Source of the DNA: Rotaria sordida
Taxonomy: Eukaryota > Rotifera > Eurotatoria > Philodinida > Philodinidae
Reading direction: 5' to 3'
Assembly (NCBI GenBank): GCA_905250125.1
Contig: CAJNOL010000287.1
Coordinates: 62,001-126,000, forward strand
DNA: 64,000 nucleotides
In this document: positions 1-12,731 of the stretch, one piece after another
Position numbering within the stretch: position 1 is the stretch's first letter
How the letters are laid out: every line of letters begins with the position of its first letter
Made by a program: the position numbers and the translations under genes
Notes under the pieces: generated by a model
Databases searched by the model: none
Seen by the model: only the letters and a program-made list of their open reading frames with translations
What the model was told of the DNA's origin: nothing

Positions 1-208
1 CATTTTTCCTATTAATGATTGCACACATGTAAAAAAAAAACAAGAAAAGAAAACACGGCTCACATACTTACCGTGATCAACATATGCTGAATAAAAAAAA
101 AAGAAAAAAAGAAAACAATATTTAAAGAGAAAGTTCACATTCTCATCAAATATCAAAAGAAAAAAAAAAGTGAAAACGTATAAAATGCAAATATAATGTT
201 ATTTTGTA

Positions 209-3200
209 TTAAGCCGAATAAGTACTACTATCTGTAGTTGTAACCGTTGATGTTGGTGTTGCATAATTATAAATTGGTGTTTCAGGATTATTTGATGTTG
301 TTGGAGTTTGTGGTGTTGCTAATGGTGGAGTTAATATAAATGGAAAAGCAAAATTTGGTTGAGGATGAGCATGAAAAAATTGTTGAGTTTGTCCATTATT
401 GGCTGTCGTTGCAAAAACAAATGATTGTTGAGGAAACGGTTGAGCACTAGCTGGATGTCCAGCAAGAAGTGGATGAGGAAATATTGCAGCTGGTTGAAAT
501 AAAGGAGTTCCAGGAGGAAAACCAAATGCTGTTGGAGTAAATGAAATCTATTTTTTTATCAAAAAAAAGAAAAAGAAAATATTTTTATAGAATTTCAAAG
601 AAAATTAATCATTTTGTAGAATAGGACATGCGCAGCTGAACCCAACTTTGAGCAAAATGTACAAGATTAACATGCATAAAAATTATCAAAAAAAGAAAAA
701 CAAAAGGGAATTTCTTTATTTTTTTTTTTTTTTGTATAATCTGACAATAGAAAAAGTAGAAGATTTAGATTAGTAAATCATTTCTTACTCCTTCCTCAAG
801 CAGCTGTTTAAATACTGAAAATAATTTTATGTATTCATCGATTGAAGAAAACAAAACCCCCGGTAAAGAAAATTACCTCTTCTGACTGCTGCTGATGGGT
901 TTGTTGTTCCGATAAAATAAACTGAGGCTGATTCGGATCGATCATCATTATCGATGGAGCGGTGGTATTAGCAGCTGAGCTGTACAGCGCGTCGTAAGTC
1001 TCTTTGTAGAGATCTTCGAGACACTTTTCCTAGGATGAAAATTACAAAAAAAAAAAAGAATTATCAGTTAAGCCATGCGGAGCATTTAAATCACAGAGAG
1101 TAAAAAGAAAAAAAACGACATGCATTATGTCATGTTTTTTTTTTTCTTATATTAAAAAAGAAAAAGAAAAGAAAAGAAACGAAAAAAAACACCTACATCA
1201 GTTCGACGTGATGTTGGACGAAGAATTGTATAATAAGCACCACGATGATGAACTATATTTGGTGATGGTTGACTTGGACGAGATGATGATGAAAGAACAC
1301 CTGTTGGATTTGTTCGATTTAATAATGGTGGACTTGTATTTCCATTTGTAGATAGACGACCGGTGGCATTCACACAACGACGAATACTTCTATTAGATAA
1401 TATTATTTAATTTATACAAAATAAATATAATTCTTCTCCAAATGATTATGAACTCGTTGAAATTAATCGTTCATAATCGCAGATTTAATCTAATTAATTT
1501 AATTCTTAATGAAAGGAATTTCTAATAATGACAACAATTTAATCCTTCAATCCTCTTGTACTGATCCAAGTAGAATTGATATTGAGTCTGTCATAGGAAT
1601 AACTTAAACAAGTGCACTGTAAACTTGGGAGAAGTTGTTTCACTGTAGAAATTAGAGATATGCAGGACAAAATTTTTTTTTTGTTCCTGGTAACTTTTTT
1701 CTACGGGTCCTATTCATTGTCCCGGTAATTTCTTTCTTATTGGTCTCGTTCTAAAGAAATCGATTCGTATCACATCTAAATATTTTTTCAATACTCGTTT
1801 TTTTGTTGTTGATTTATTTAGTCAACGACTAACAATTTCTTTGGACCATCTCTCTTAAACTATGTTCTAATTAATGATTCATAAAAAACCATAGAATATT
1901 TCACTGTAATCTTTAATTCCGATTGAAACAATTTTTTTCTTGTTGTCTTGATCCGAGCAAATGTTTTTTTTTGTTGTCTTATGATTCCGGTCGCTAGTGG
2001 AGATGCAGAATGGATAAAAAATGATCCATTGCGTCTTGAAATCACATAAAATTTAGTTTATTATTAATTTGATTTTTTTTATGGTTCTTCACGGTTATGT
2101 TTTTATTTTATTTGTATGAAGCTAAATACATACGTATTATATGTTATGTTTTGAAAAATGATTTATGGATTTCCTTTTCTTCTTTTAATATGGAATCATT
2201 AAATTCTGATTTTGATTCAAAATCATCCATTCTTATCGTTAAAGTCTCATCCAAAAGGAAGATCATAACAGAAACAGAAGATTTCTATCTCTTATTGATA
2301 AAAATTTATTGAAAAACGACCGCAGAATGTTTTCTGACTGGCTATGAGTTCTAATAAATTTTTTTAGCATGAAGATTGCGTTATTTTATAAATGTCTATC
2401 GAAAACAAAATAATTCTAGAAGAATCATTTTTCGTGTTTCTCGCTACAAATGGATTAAAAATGACTAAAATTGTTATGCAAAATGCTACTTTCACATTTG
2501 TATTCAAGAATTCTTTAAAAACTACTCTACAAATAGATTATTCTCGTATTAGTACATATATATATATGTATCAACTTCACCAACATTAGAACAGATATTT
2601 TTTACGTTTTTGAAGAACAAAATACTGTTTTCCAACTCATAACACTTCCGAGGGACCCTTTTTCGACTGAGACGATGTTTATTTGATGAGTACTAATAAG
2701 TAATAGAAAATGGCTAGAATGATTTACTTTTCTGAGTCTTTCAACAAAAAGTTATGATCTTCTGCAAGTCATCTATAAAATCGACTTTTGACTTTCAACT
2801 TTTTTCATGCAGAAATCTAGTCAAATTTCGATATTTCAAGAACGAAGGCTCGAAACTTGTCTATTACTTATTAACACTCATCAAGTGAATATCATTTCGG
2901 TGGAAAAGCGGTTTAACACTTGAAAAGATTCTCTCATTAGCCACAGAATGATGAAAAGAAGTTATTTCAAATAGATAGTTTCTATGAACGAATCGAAAAT
3001 ATTCCAATGTGAATTAAGAAAAAAAACAAAGACTCATATTTTATTCTATCAATTAAATGAAAATCTTACTTTTGTTGAAGAGGATTTACAGCTACAGGAA
3101 TCACTGTTGTACCATTAGTCATTGATATTGGTGTTGTATTTGTTGTGGGAATTGTTAAATATGGTATAGCTGTTAAATCAAATGCAGTACCTGGACCAAT

Positions 3201-4452
3201 AGTACCGGCTGGTATTGCAAACTACAATTAATAAAAGAATTATTATGAAAATAATTCACATAATAAAATTTTTACCGGTAAATTTGCAGTTAATGTTGAT
3301 GGACTAACACCACGTGTAAATCTAAAATATTGATTTTTATCAACTGGTTTAGCTAATGTAACTTCAACAATAGATCCATCCAATTCACAACCTAAAATAA
3401 AAATAATAATTCAAAAAAAAAACAAATAAAATACCCAATTGAAAATAAAATCATTATACCATTCATAAGATTCATAGCATGTAAAGCATCATCACGTTGT
3501 TTAAAATGTACAAATGCATAATCTTTTAATTTTTTTACACGTTCAATTGAATTTGGTTTAAATCGTTCAAAAACTTCTTTTATTTGTTCTTCTGTTGTAC
3601 TCATCATTAAATTTCGTACATAAAGAACTCGAACCTAAATATCAAATAAAAATAGAAAATTAAAAACAAAAAATATAATTTTACATTTGCCATAATATCT
3701 TCATCAACTTGATTTTCTGGTTCAGCCCAATCAACAGCTATTTGTTGTCCCCATAATTGTATATTACCTGGTAATAATTTTCTTCTTGCCATAGCTGCTG
3801 ATCGATGACTTTCATATTCAACAAATGCAAAACCACGATTTTTTGTTTTATCATTTGCACTTGGATAAACAATAACATCAACAACACCTTCAGTTACTTT
3901 ACACATTTCTTCAAGTATTTCTTCACGTTTTTTTGTTTTAGGTATTCCACCAACAAATAAACGACAATTATCAACAGATTGACATACACCTATTAAATGA
4001 TTTGAACGTATTTCATAATTATTTAATTCTTTAACAGAACGTTTAGCATCATCACGATTTGTATATGTTATAAATGCATAACCACGATTAAAACCTGAAA
4101 AATCCATCATTAAACGCATTTCATATATTTGTCCACAACGTTCAAATAATGGAAATAATTCCGATTCAAAACAATCACGAGGTAATTTACCAACAAATAC
4201 TTCACAACCACGACTTGGTGGTTGACGTGTTGTTGGCCAATCAGGTGGTGGACCAGTTTTACGTTGACCATTTTCTTGTCGAACAGGATAACCATTATCA
4301 GGATTTATACTTGTTATTATTTCATTTGGATGTGTACCAATTATATTTGATGTTGAAAGATGAGTATTTGATGATTCTTCGTTTGTATTATTTAAATTAT
4401 TGTTTTGAATTGATTGTTCATCAATATTTGATGGCGAAGATTCAAGATCCAT
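209..4452 (-). CDS. Three-RRM RNA-binding protein of the A1CF/RBM46/RBM47 family (7 exons, 631 aa)
   Basis: Exons, read on the minus strand: 4452-3685, 3634-3460, 3391-3276, 3221-3070, 1389-1197, 1029-877, 547-209. Total 1896 nt with matching phases. RRM1 is about residues 83-157 (start [12 protein letters not shown]), RRM2 163-244 ([19 protein letters not shown]) and RRM3 257-330 ([16 protein letters not shown]). The QENGQRK lead-in and the [19 protein letters not shown] segment are hallmarks of the A1CF/RBM46/RBM47 branch, nuclear-cytoplasmic proteins that bind AU-rich mRNA and act in mRNA editing and stability. The C-terminal 300 residues are Pro/Thr/Gln/Ser-rich; I see no clear dsRNA-binding domain of the A1CF kind. 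Exon 6 (877-1029) is visibly more GC-rich than its neighbours. Intron 4 is long (about 1.7 kb) and I see no other gene in it. Family sure; which of the three vertebrate paralogues is closest is not decidable by eye. Confidence 0.93.
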
Positions 4453-7400
4453 TGATTAACTAAAACATCTAAATTATGTTGAATTTTACAAAAATATAAG
4501 CCATATGCTCTTGCCTTTTTTCGATTAAGATTATTCATTTATTATATCATTGATAAAACTCGAATTTCTTTTCTTTTTTTTTTTTATTTTGAAAACTTCA
4601 ATAAAAGAAAATTTTATAATAATGAATGATGTCAAAGTTTCTTAGATAGATGGGATACTATCAGTTAGAATTAGAATTTTATGGTCTCTCTAAATAAGTT
4701 TTTTTCACTGTTGATGGTCGAGAGAATCTTTCAAAGGTCGGAATGGTGAAAAGACCGATTTTATTATGATTCGTATAAGTCTGAAGATGCTAAAAAGTTG
4801 GTCATTTTGTAGAACAGACCCTTGTGTACAGAATACAATATCGAATTAAATTGTTGGATTTATCTAAGTGAAGCTATATTTGATTTAAAAAGATCTTTCG
4901 TCATAAACTCAATTTTTCAAACATAAGGAGATGACAGGAAAACAATAGTTTAGGCACTTTATCACAAGATGCAAACGGAACTTGAATAGTACATTTTGTA
5001 GGGCAAATTTTTATTCTACAAGTTAATATTTGAACAAAAATTTCAACATTTAATTTCAAATTCCAATAGTGAAAATATCGAAAATGTATGAAAGTATATT
5101 CGGAAAGAGCACGGAACTCTTGTCCTAACCCATAATGTCACATTCGTCTAGAATATTTGTAAATGGATCAAAAATGAACAAGCATAAATGACTTATTATT
5201 ATATTCTATACTCAATCAACGAACAATTGATGATTTTCTATGAAAACTACAGAAAATGCTTTTCTTTATGCATACTTTCTCTATAGTTGTTCTATAAGGA
5301 GCACAGAAATATTCATTATATAGCGGCCAATAAAAACTTTCAAAGAGAAAGACTAGAAACAAGAATAAATTTAGTAAAGCGAAATCTTTTCGCTTCTTCT
5401 CCTTAATCCGATGACCTTCTCATCTTACATATCATCAACTTTCTAAATACTTGATAGTATTCATTTCTGTTTCTTTAAGTTAATTTTAAAATAAAAAACT
5501 TATATGAAATCAAGATTTCACAATAGTCAGAGTTTTTAAACTTTTGAAATCTCTTGATCAATTTAGAGATGAAAATTATTTGTAGAATTTAAAGATTCAT
5601 TTCCAGGAATATGAAGTGTTACATTGTATAAAATATTATATTTTCAACAATATCTATAAGATTATTATTACTCAAAATAGAATAACAATTTTCTAATAGT
5701 TCATATACACATTCGCTAATTTTTTAAACTATATTCCATTAATTAATTTTTCTAAATAGGTATTTCTTGAAAATTAGAAAACGATTAATTTATAATGAAA
5801 TATAATTTTTAGTGAGTGTTGGTATTCATAATGACATAGAACAATACTTACATCATAAAAACTTAAACAGAAAGAAAATTTAGTCATAATCTATGATAAG
5901 AAATCATTAGTGCAGAATAGATCGAGGCATATTCATTAAATCCACAATTTCTTTTATTGTGAAATGAGATATAAAATATTAATACACATTGGTATATATT
6001 GAAATTTTGCCACCATCCTACTAGTTCGTTCTAATTTGATTATTTTAATTATTATAGAGAATTTAACCATTTCGGGACGATAGATGCATATAGGTGTTTC
6101 CCGTCCGAGAATAGTTCAAATCTATGGATTCGTACTACTTATCATTGATCTAAGTAGTATTGTTCAATCATCTGATGCGAACGATATACATATGCACTGC
6201 ATCAGTCTTCAAAAGATTCATATCACTCATTAGAAATGAAGATTAATTCAGTTAAACTAATTCTATGTTTCATTCTTTTACTTCGAAAAATAAAAGAATC
6301 CCGTCCTGAAAGGATTGAATACTGTTGAAATATATAACGAAACAATCTAGCACGACCTCGTGTTATCATACTCTCTAGTGTATGCGGATGTAATGTTGAG
6401 CAAACTTGTATGCAGCGCGAACTACACTATTCCATGATTTAGAACGTCCTAGAAGAACACTGAAGAAACGACAGAGATATCCGACGCATGCAATCCATGG
6501 TCAGGGCTGTCAATATTTTTAAGAGATGAGGAGAAAGAATGAAACCCACCATTGCTCAGCCCTTTCCACAACAGACGACCTGCGATCAGACTGTCTCTCC
6601 CGCGGCACCTGTACCAATCCTACTCACCTCGCAACGACATTGTCTGTTTATTATTATTTCATTTTCTGCTAGAGAAAAGCAAATGGTGTTTCAAAATCTG
6701 GTTTTCATCCGAAGTTGTCGCGAAAATCTCATTCGCATTCATTAACAATATGTAATAATTGAAAATACAATAAATTTCTTATTTAGAATACAAATATTCT
6801 CATCATTTTGCAAACTTTTAATTAGAGAAAAATTTTATCGAATAGTTTTAATGATACATAAAATAACATTCTTCTAATTTTCTTTAAATTCTTACCTATT
6901 TTTCATTTTAACAATCGATATGATAATTGAACAAGTTGATTCTGTGTTGAGAAAAAAGAAAGAAGGATTATTAATCAGAAGAAGGCAGTAAAACAAAAGG
7001 AAAGGTGCGCTTATATTCTTTCTCGTTTAGTTTTTTTTCATCGTTTGCCAACATTGAGAGAGATAGAGATAAGGTAGTCTCTCTTCTATTAAACAACGAT
7101 AAAACTAACTTGAAACGTATATATATATATATATATACACACATGATGACATAGAGCAAACAAAAAAGAATAAACGAATATTCCGAAAGCAATTCTCTTC
7201 ATTTTTTTATTTGACCGATCTTCAATTTCGATGATAAGAAGAAAAAAAAACAAATTAAAAATCATTTTTCATTCTGTTCATTTATTAAGAAAAGAAAAAA
7301 AGAAGAACATATATTCAATGTAACAAACACCTGTCCAATACTAATATCATTTATTTTCATTTTAAATAAAAAAAAAAAAAGAATAAATTTTAACTCAAAA

Positions 7401-9640
7401 AAAAAAAAAAAACACAACAATAGTCATCATAACAATAATAATAAACTTTGATCTTGCATCGCTGCTTCGACTGTCTAACAGTTAGTATATGATGTTGGTC
7501 TAATCTTCTATCGACGATGTAAATGTGTGCACAAATAAAAGAACTTTTATCTTTCTCTTTCTCCCTCAGCACGTGTTGTACTTCATCTTTCATTTCACAG
7601 CTAGTTGACTATCTCGCTTATATACAACATCAACTCAATGTAACAACTCATTTTTTTTTTTTATATTGACATTCTTCACACATTCACTAACTTACACTAT
7701 TTGAGATTTAAAAAAGAAAACAAATAGATAAAACTTTTTTTTTCTTTTTTAACTACTTGAAAATAATATATTCTAATTTTTATATGTTCTTTATAAGATA
7801 GAATTTGATTTCTATTGACCTTCTAATGTGGATTAATAGATGAAAATTGATTTGTTTCTTTACGCACATTTTCACATTTATCGAAACAATTTATGAATAA
7901 CAATTTATCATCAAAAAAAAAAGGATTGAAGACGGTTGTATCATTATTTTTTGTATATTGACATGAATATACGATGAATTGATGATAACAACATACATCT
8001 TTTATGTTATCAAAAAATAAAAGTTTCTTTAGTTCATTATAGTTAACTGTTGCATAATACTTAGTTTGCTTGTTTTTAATCAATAACATTCTCTTTTATC
8101 TTTTTTGAATAAATAAAAAAAAACAGAAGATCAACATTTTGTAATTTCTAATTGATTGAGAATCAAGTTGAAATTGATCATCATTTTGTAACTATGAATA
8201 TGGCTTAAAACAAAAGTAAAATAATTTTCCGTTTATTGATTATTCATATATATATAATGAAAATAATAGCATAACATTCTATTACTTTTGATGACTTCAA
8301 TATTTTGACCTTTCAACTGTCGAAATTTTACATAATCACCTCATCGTATACGCTTCTGCATAAGTTTAGAAAAAAACAAAGATGTTCGATAATATGAAAC
8401 ATTTACAACCACTACACAGTATTTTACTTCTTTTTAACAATCTTAAATTGTACTTGACTTTAACTAATGATGATAAACTTTAAATTCTATTTTATGAAGT
8501 TTGTTCATATAATAATAGAATTTGTAAAACTAAATTGATAAAGAGAATTTTATGTTGTATTATGTTCATTCATTAAAAATTTCTACCGTTGATTCTGTAA
8601 GTATCCTGAATGATAATTAAGATTAATAGTTTTTCTCTTAGTTGAAACAACTTTAAAAACATTAACAGATTGAGTTTGAGTGTATTTATTTAAGAAATAG
8701 AACAATACCTGATAATACTAATGTATAATGTTCAAGGCGGCTATGGGTAACTACAAGAAGTTGAAAGAAAAAAGATTTATATTTTGTGATGATACTGTTT
8801 TTAGTTTGATGTTAGGACATTTTTATAATGGTTAGTTACCTTTTATACAGAACTATTGATTTAATATTATTTTTTCCTTTAAATTTCCGGTAGTAGAGAA
8901 AGAACAATAATTTGTTTGTCAGAATCATATACTAGATCACACAGTAAAAAGAATATTGATTTAAAAAACATATCAAGTTTAACTTATATAATTATTGTTT
9001 ATCTAATAATTCAGATGATCTTATATTTGAGTAAATCAATTCTAAATGGATTGAAAAGTTTTCTTTAGCACAAATGAAAAACTTTGAACAGATAACAATT
9101 GATTAGTCAGCTATAAATCTGCTTTTTTCATCGTTCGAAAAAGAAAAGTGGAGGGGAAGTATGTAAAACTCAGATAAATTATCTTGATCAATGTTATACT
9201 CGAGATGATTTATTAGAGTTTTACATATTTTTTCTACATTTATTTCTCTAATGGTAAAAGCCGGAAGTTTCTAGTTGACTTCATTTTCGAGATATTCAAG
9301 ACATATCGAGTACACTATAGTTTTCTTTGTTTTTTGGAGTCAAAAATAGTTTATTCTATTATTTTTATGAATCTCATATTGAATGTCTTCTATATAAATG
9401 TGAAGGATAGAAAATATTTTATTTTATTTGAAGAGAAGTCACATTTGACCTATGTGTTAATATTGATGAGGTAAATGCGTACGAAAGTACTGTTTACTCT
9501 CTCACTGTCTTCGCCTTTTTTTCAAGATGCATTTTTCAATGTCGAGTGTTTTTGAACATCTAATAATAGATGAAAGCTCATAATTTCTTTAATAGATTGA
9601 ACAATAGTAGTTGTCTTTCATTTAACAAAAAGACGACATA
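4453..9640. other. Long AT-rich intergenic region
   Basis: About 5.2 kb between the divergently placed RNA-binding protein gene and the GPCR gene. Only short open frames without recognisable motifs. A short less AT-rich patch lies near 6540-6640 but contains no frame or RNA fold I can support. It probably holds the promoters of both flanking genes, but no specific site can be named. Confidence 0.6.
7119..7137. repeat. (TA)n microsatellite
   Basis: Uninterrupted run of TA dinucleotides followed by a short CA run, in non-coding DNA. Confidence 0.9.
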
Positions 9641-10593
9641 ATGAATAGTAGTTTCAATACTCGAGAACCTTCCATCATCTATCTAAAGATCAGTTTTCTT
9701 CTGCTAGGAATCATGCAAATAATTAATATTATTTTAAGTTTAATTCTTATACTAACGATTATTTTTCATCGTACACTTCATACAATTCCTAATTTATTAA
9801 CGGCTAATTCTAGTTTAGCCATATTTATCTATGCTTTTGTTGTTATTATTCAAATTATTGTTGGATTACAATCAAAAGATAAAGGGAAAGAAGATCTATG
9901 TACATTTCTATCTTATTTCACAGCTATAGCAATAGATGTAATATGTTATTCTTATCTAGTCACTGCTATAAGCCAATATTTTTTTAATATCTTATATCGT
10001 CGAAAATATTTGTTAACATTTCGTATTCATTGGCTCATTATTATTATTAGTTGGTGTATTAGTTGTTTTCTTCCACTTTTTTTATATCTTTCTGGTATGT
10101 ACGAAATTTTCTTAAAGAAGAAGAAGAAGACTATAGATGTCAATTATTTTTAGGTGTACTTCAATATTCATCTGAAATGCACATGTGTACCTTGAAAATG
10201 TCTGTTCAATGGGCTCTATTTATTTATATGGGTGCCGCTCTTGGTATACCTTTCTTTGGTATAGTTGGTACATATCTTTATATTACACGTCATATAAGAC
10301 GTATAAATACCATGACTATTGCAATTACAACTTCATTATCAACAGCAAAAAGAGATTTACATGTTCTTAAAAATATACTTACATTAATTGGTATTCTAGG
10401 TACAGCTGGATTACCAAATATTATTCTTGTCATTTGGAATGCTTTTTCATTAGATGAAGCACCTGTTTCACTTTATCTCATATGTGTTCTTACGATTAGT
10501 TTTTGTACAAACATACAAATTTCATTTATTTTTGTTATGAATAAGAATGTAAAAGTTGTTTTTTGGAATCATGTACAACGTATATTACATTGA
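9641..10593 (+). CDS. Rhodopsin-like seven-transmembrane receptor (2 exons, 297 aa)
   Basis: Exons 9641-10094 and 10154-10593, separated by a 59-bp intron with donor GTATGT and acceptor TTTTTAG; joined length is 894 nt. Seven hydrophobic segments are visible. TM2 carries a LLTANSSLA-like motif, Cys87 sits before TM3 and Cys163 lies in extracellular loop 2, the usual disulfide pair of class A receptors. The DRY motif after TM3 is absent (SQYFFNILYRR instead), and TM7 lacks a clean NPxxY. This fits the large, divergent orphan GPCR families of rotifers, acting at the plasma membrane. The ligand is unknown. Without splicing the frame would run into a Lys-rich stretch and stop, so the intron model is preferred. 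Confidence 0.85.
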
Positions 10594-11899
10594 TTTATTA
10601 AACGTAAAAATAAAACAAACAAACAAAATTCATTGATACGCATGCTATTATCGAGAACTCGATCTAAAGAAATAAAAATTATAAGATTCTTCAATAAAAT
10701 AAAACAAGAGTAACAAACATGAATATTTTACAATAGAATCATAATGTAATTAAAGTACTTAAGGCATACTTGGAACCGGTCGATCCGGTAAAAAGGGCTC
10801 TATCAAATCCTTTGAAATGAAAAAAGAAAACATTATGTGCATAGAATGAAGACCTGCAGAGAATTTCAAGTTATTTTTGATTCTTGTTTATTGAATATCT
10901 CCTAATAAAAAGTCATGTTATAGAGATGAAAATATCATTCGATTTGAATGTATTTGGTCCAAGATCGATTTTTGAGGAGGGAGAGTCTAAGTATAACGAG
11001 ATGGAATCTATTTGATTTATTCAATTTCATAAAAGAAATGATAAAGCAATTCTATTCGCAACAAATTTGAATGAGGCATATTATTCAGTTGAATATAAAT
11101 CTAAACATTGTAATTTCTCATTTAATTGATATCATTCTCAAAGAATTCTTTATTAATTTCATTTACTGTAGAGATTATTCATAAAACAAAAGGAAAAACA
11201 TTGGTAAAGCAAGAATTTTCAAAGGAATAGAAAGATATAATTGAATCAAAGCAGAAAATATCGATACGAATACAGTAATAAAAAACAAGGTAAATTTCGC
11301 AGAAAATTCTCAAAGGAAATAAAAAAAAAGTACGAGTTTTGATTGTAACAAATACATTCATTCTGTTTCTTTGCATTGATGTGATCTCTACTATATATTT
11401 TTTTTTCGTTTTTGAACTTATGAAAAACGAAGAGTTTTCAATAAATAAAGGAAAATCATTCACTCAGTTGTATTTTAAAATATATCAAATTTTAATGATA
11501 AATACTGATACATTATAATAAGATCGATTCTAATTGATCAACAATCTATACCTTGAGATTTGCTTCATGCACAATCTAATTTTATTGTTTCATTTAAGAA
11601 AAAAATAACCTTCAAATTGTCTTAATATAAATTCCTATTTCTATTTCGATTAGTGAAATTATTTATTAATTAGAAGAATTCTGATGAACATAATATCATT
11701 ATATTTATAAAATATCTTATACTCGCTTGTTTTGGTGTTAATATAAATTATTTTTTACGAAATAATATAAGCGACTATGAACATAAATTTATTTGTATAT
11801 TATTTAATTTTTTGTTAAATATATTTAAACGATTTCGAATTACAAAAAAAATATATGAACACAAAAGTTCATAAATTAATTTGTTTGTATGATTTGACA
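10594..11899. other. Intergenic, convergent 3' regions
   Basis: About 1.3 kb of AT-rich DNA between the 3' end of the GPCR gene (+) and the 3' end of TMEM222 (-). Short open frames only, none with recognisable features. Confidence 0.6.
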
Positions 11900-12731
11900 T
11901 TATGTTTGCAATTTTACAACAACAACAATAGTAACAATAATAGCTACCATAATAAGAAATGGTATCCAAGAACGAAGAAAACCAGGAAAACTATATAAAA
12001 AAAATAATAATATAAACACAAATGAAAAAAAAGAAATAAATGTTTTATATTTAAATACTTGACATATTTTCCACAGAAAAACATCCAAAATACAACTGAA
12101 ACCATATTATATGTATATTTTCGATCATAACCCATTGTATTTAATGCCATGGCTACATGTGAATGACAATTATCACAACATAAATTATGCTAAAACAACA
12201 GAAAAAAAAATCTGACATAAAAAAAAAGAAAAATCTAATAAATTACCATGCGTTTTTTATATTCATCTGATGCTTGTTCAACAGCTTTATCCCAAAGAGC
12301 TCGTACATTATTTGAATTACTTGTTGTTGGAACACGATTTAAATTAAGCTGAAGATATCGTGTTGGTAAACCAAAAGCCATATCATCTTCCTATATATTT
12401 AATTGATTATATGAATTTCAAAAAAACAAAAACAAATTTTATGATTATTACTAACTGAAACATAATAAGGTCCAGCAAAATCTCGAATAACACCATCTGT
12501 ACGAGCAATACCCATATGACCAACAAATGGAAAAAGCCAAGTTAGAACTGGTATTGGTGTCCAAACAAGACAATGAGGATATCGAACACGAGCAACATCA
12601 ATTCGATCGTTTAAATTATTTGATAAAAAATTATCATCAACCATTTGTGTTTGTTTTTGTTTCGAAAAATCTTCAGTAGGAATTACAGTTGTTGTTGTTA
12701 TTTTAGTTTCTTCACCAGATACTATATTCAT
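11900..12731 (-). CDS. TMEM222: TMEM222 orthologue (DUF778 / RTE1-like membrane protein, 4 exons, 213 aa)
   Basis: Exons on the minus strand: 12731-12456, 12390-12247, 12189-12059, 11990-11900; total 642 nt. Diagnostic blocks are [16 protein letters not shown] (about residues 50-65), the [22 protein letters not shown] segment (about residues 71-92), [13 protein letters not shown] (141-153) and a C-terminal pair of hydrophobic helices containing FCGKYV and RSWIPFL. These match the TMEM222 family, related to plant RTE1. Length is close to the human protein (208 aa). It is a multi-pass endomembrane protein of poorly known function. The ATG at 12731 is the first in-frame Met of this exon; an open frame with ATG further upstream (to 12987) might be a 5' exon but has no support from the family. 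Confidence 0.95.

Noticed and set aside
10063..10153. Frameshift in the GPCR gene
   Set aside because: A 59-bp GTATGT...TTTTTAG intron explains the frame change and restores the extracellular-loop Cys pattern.
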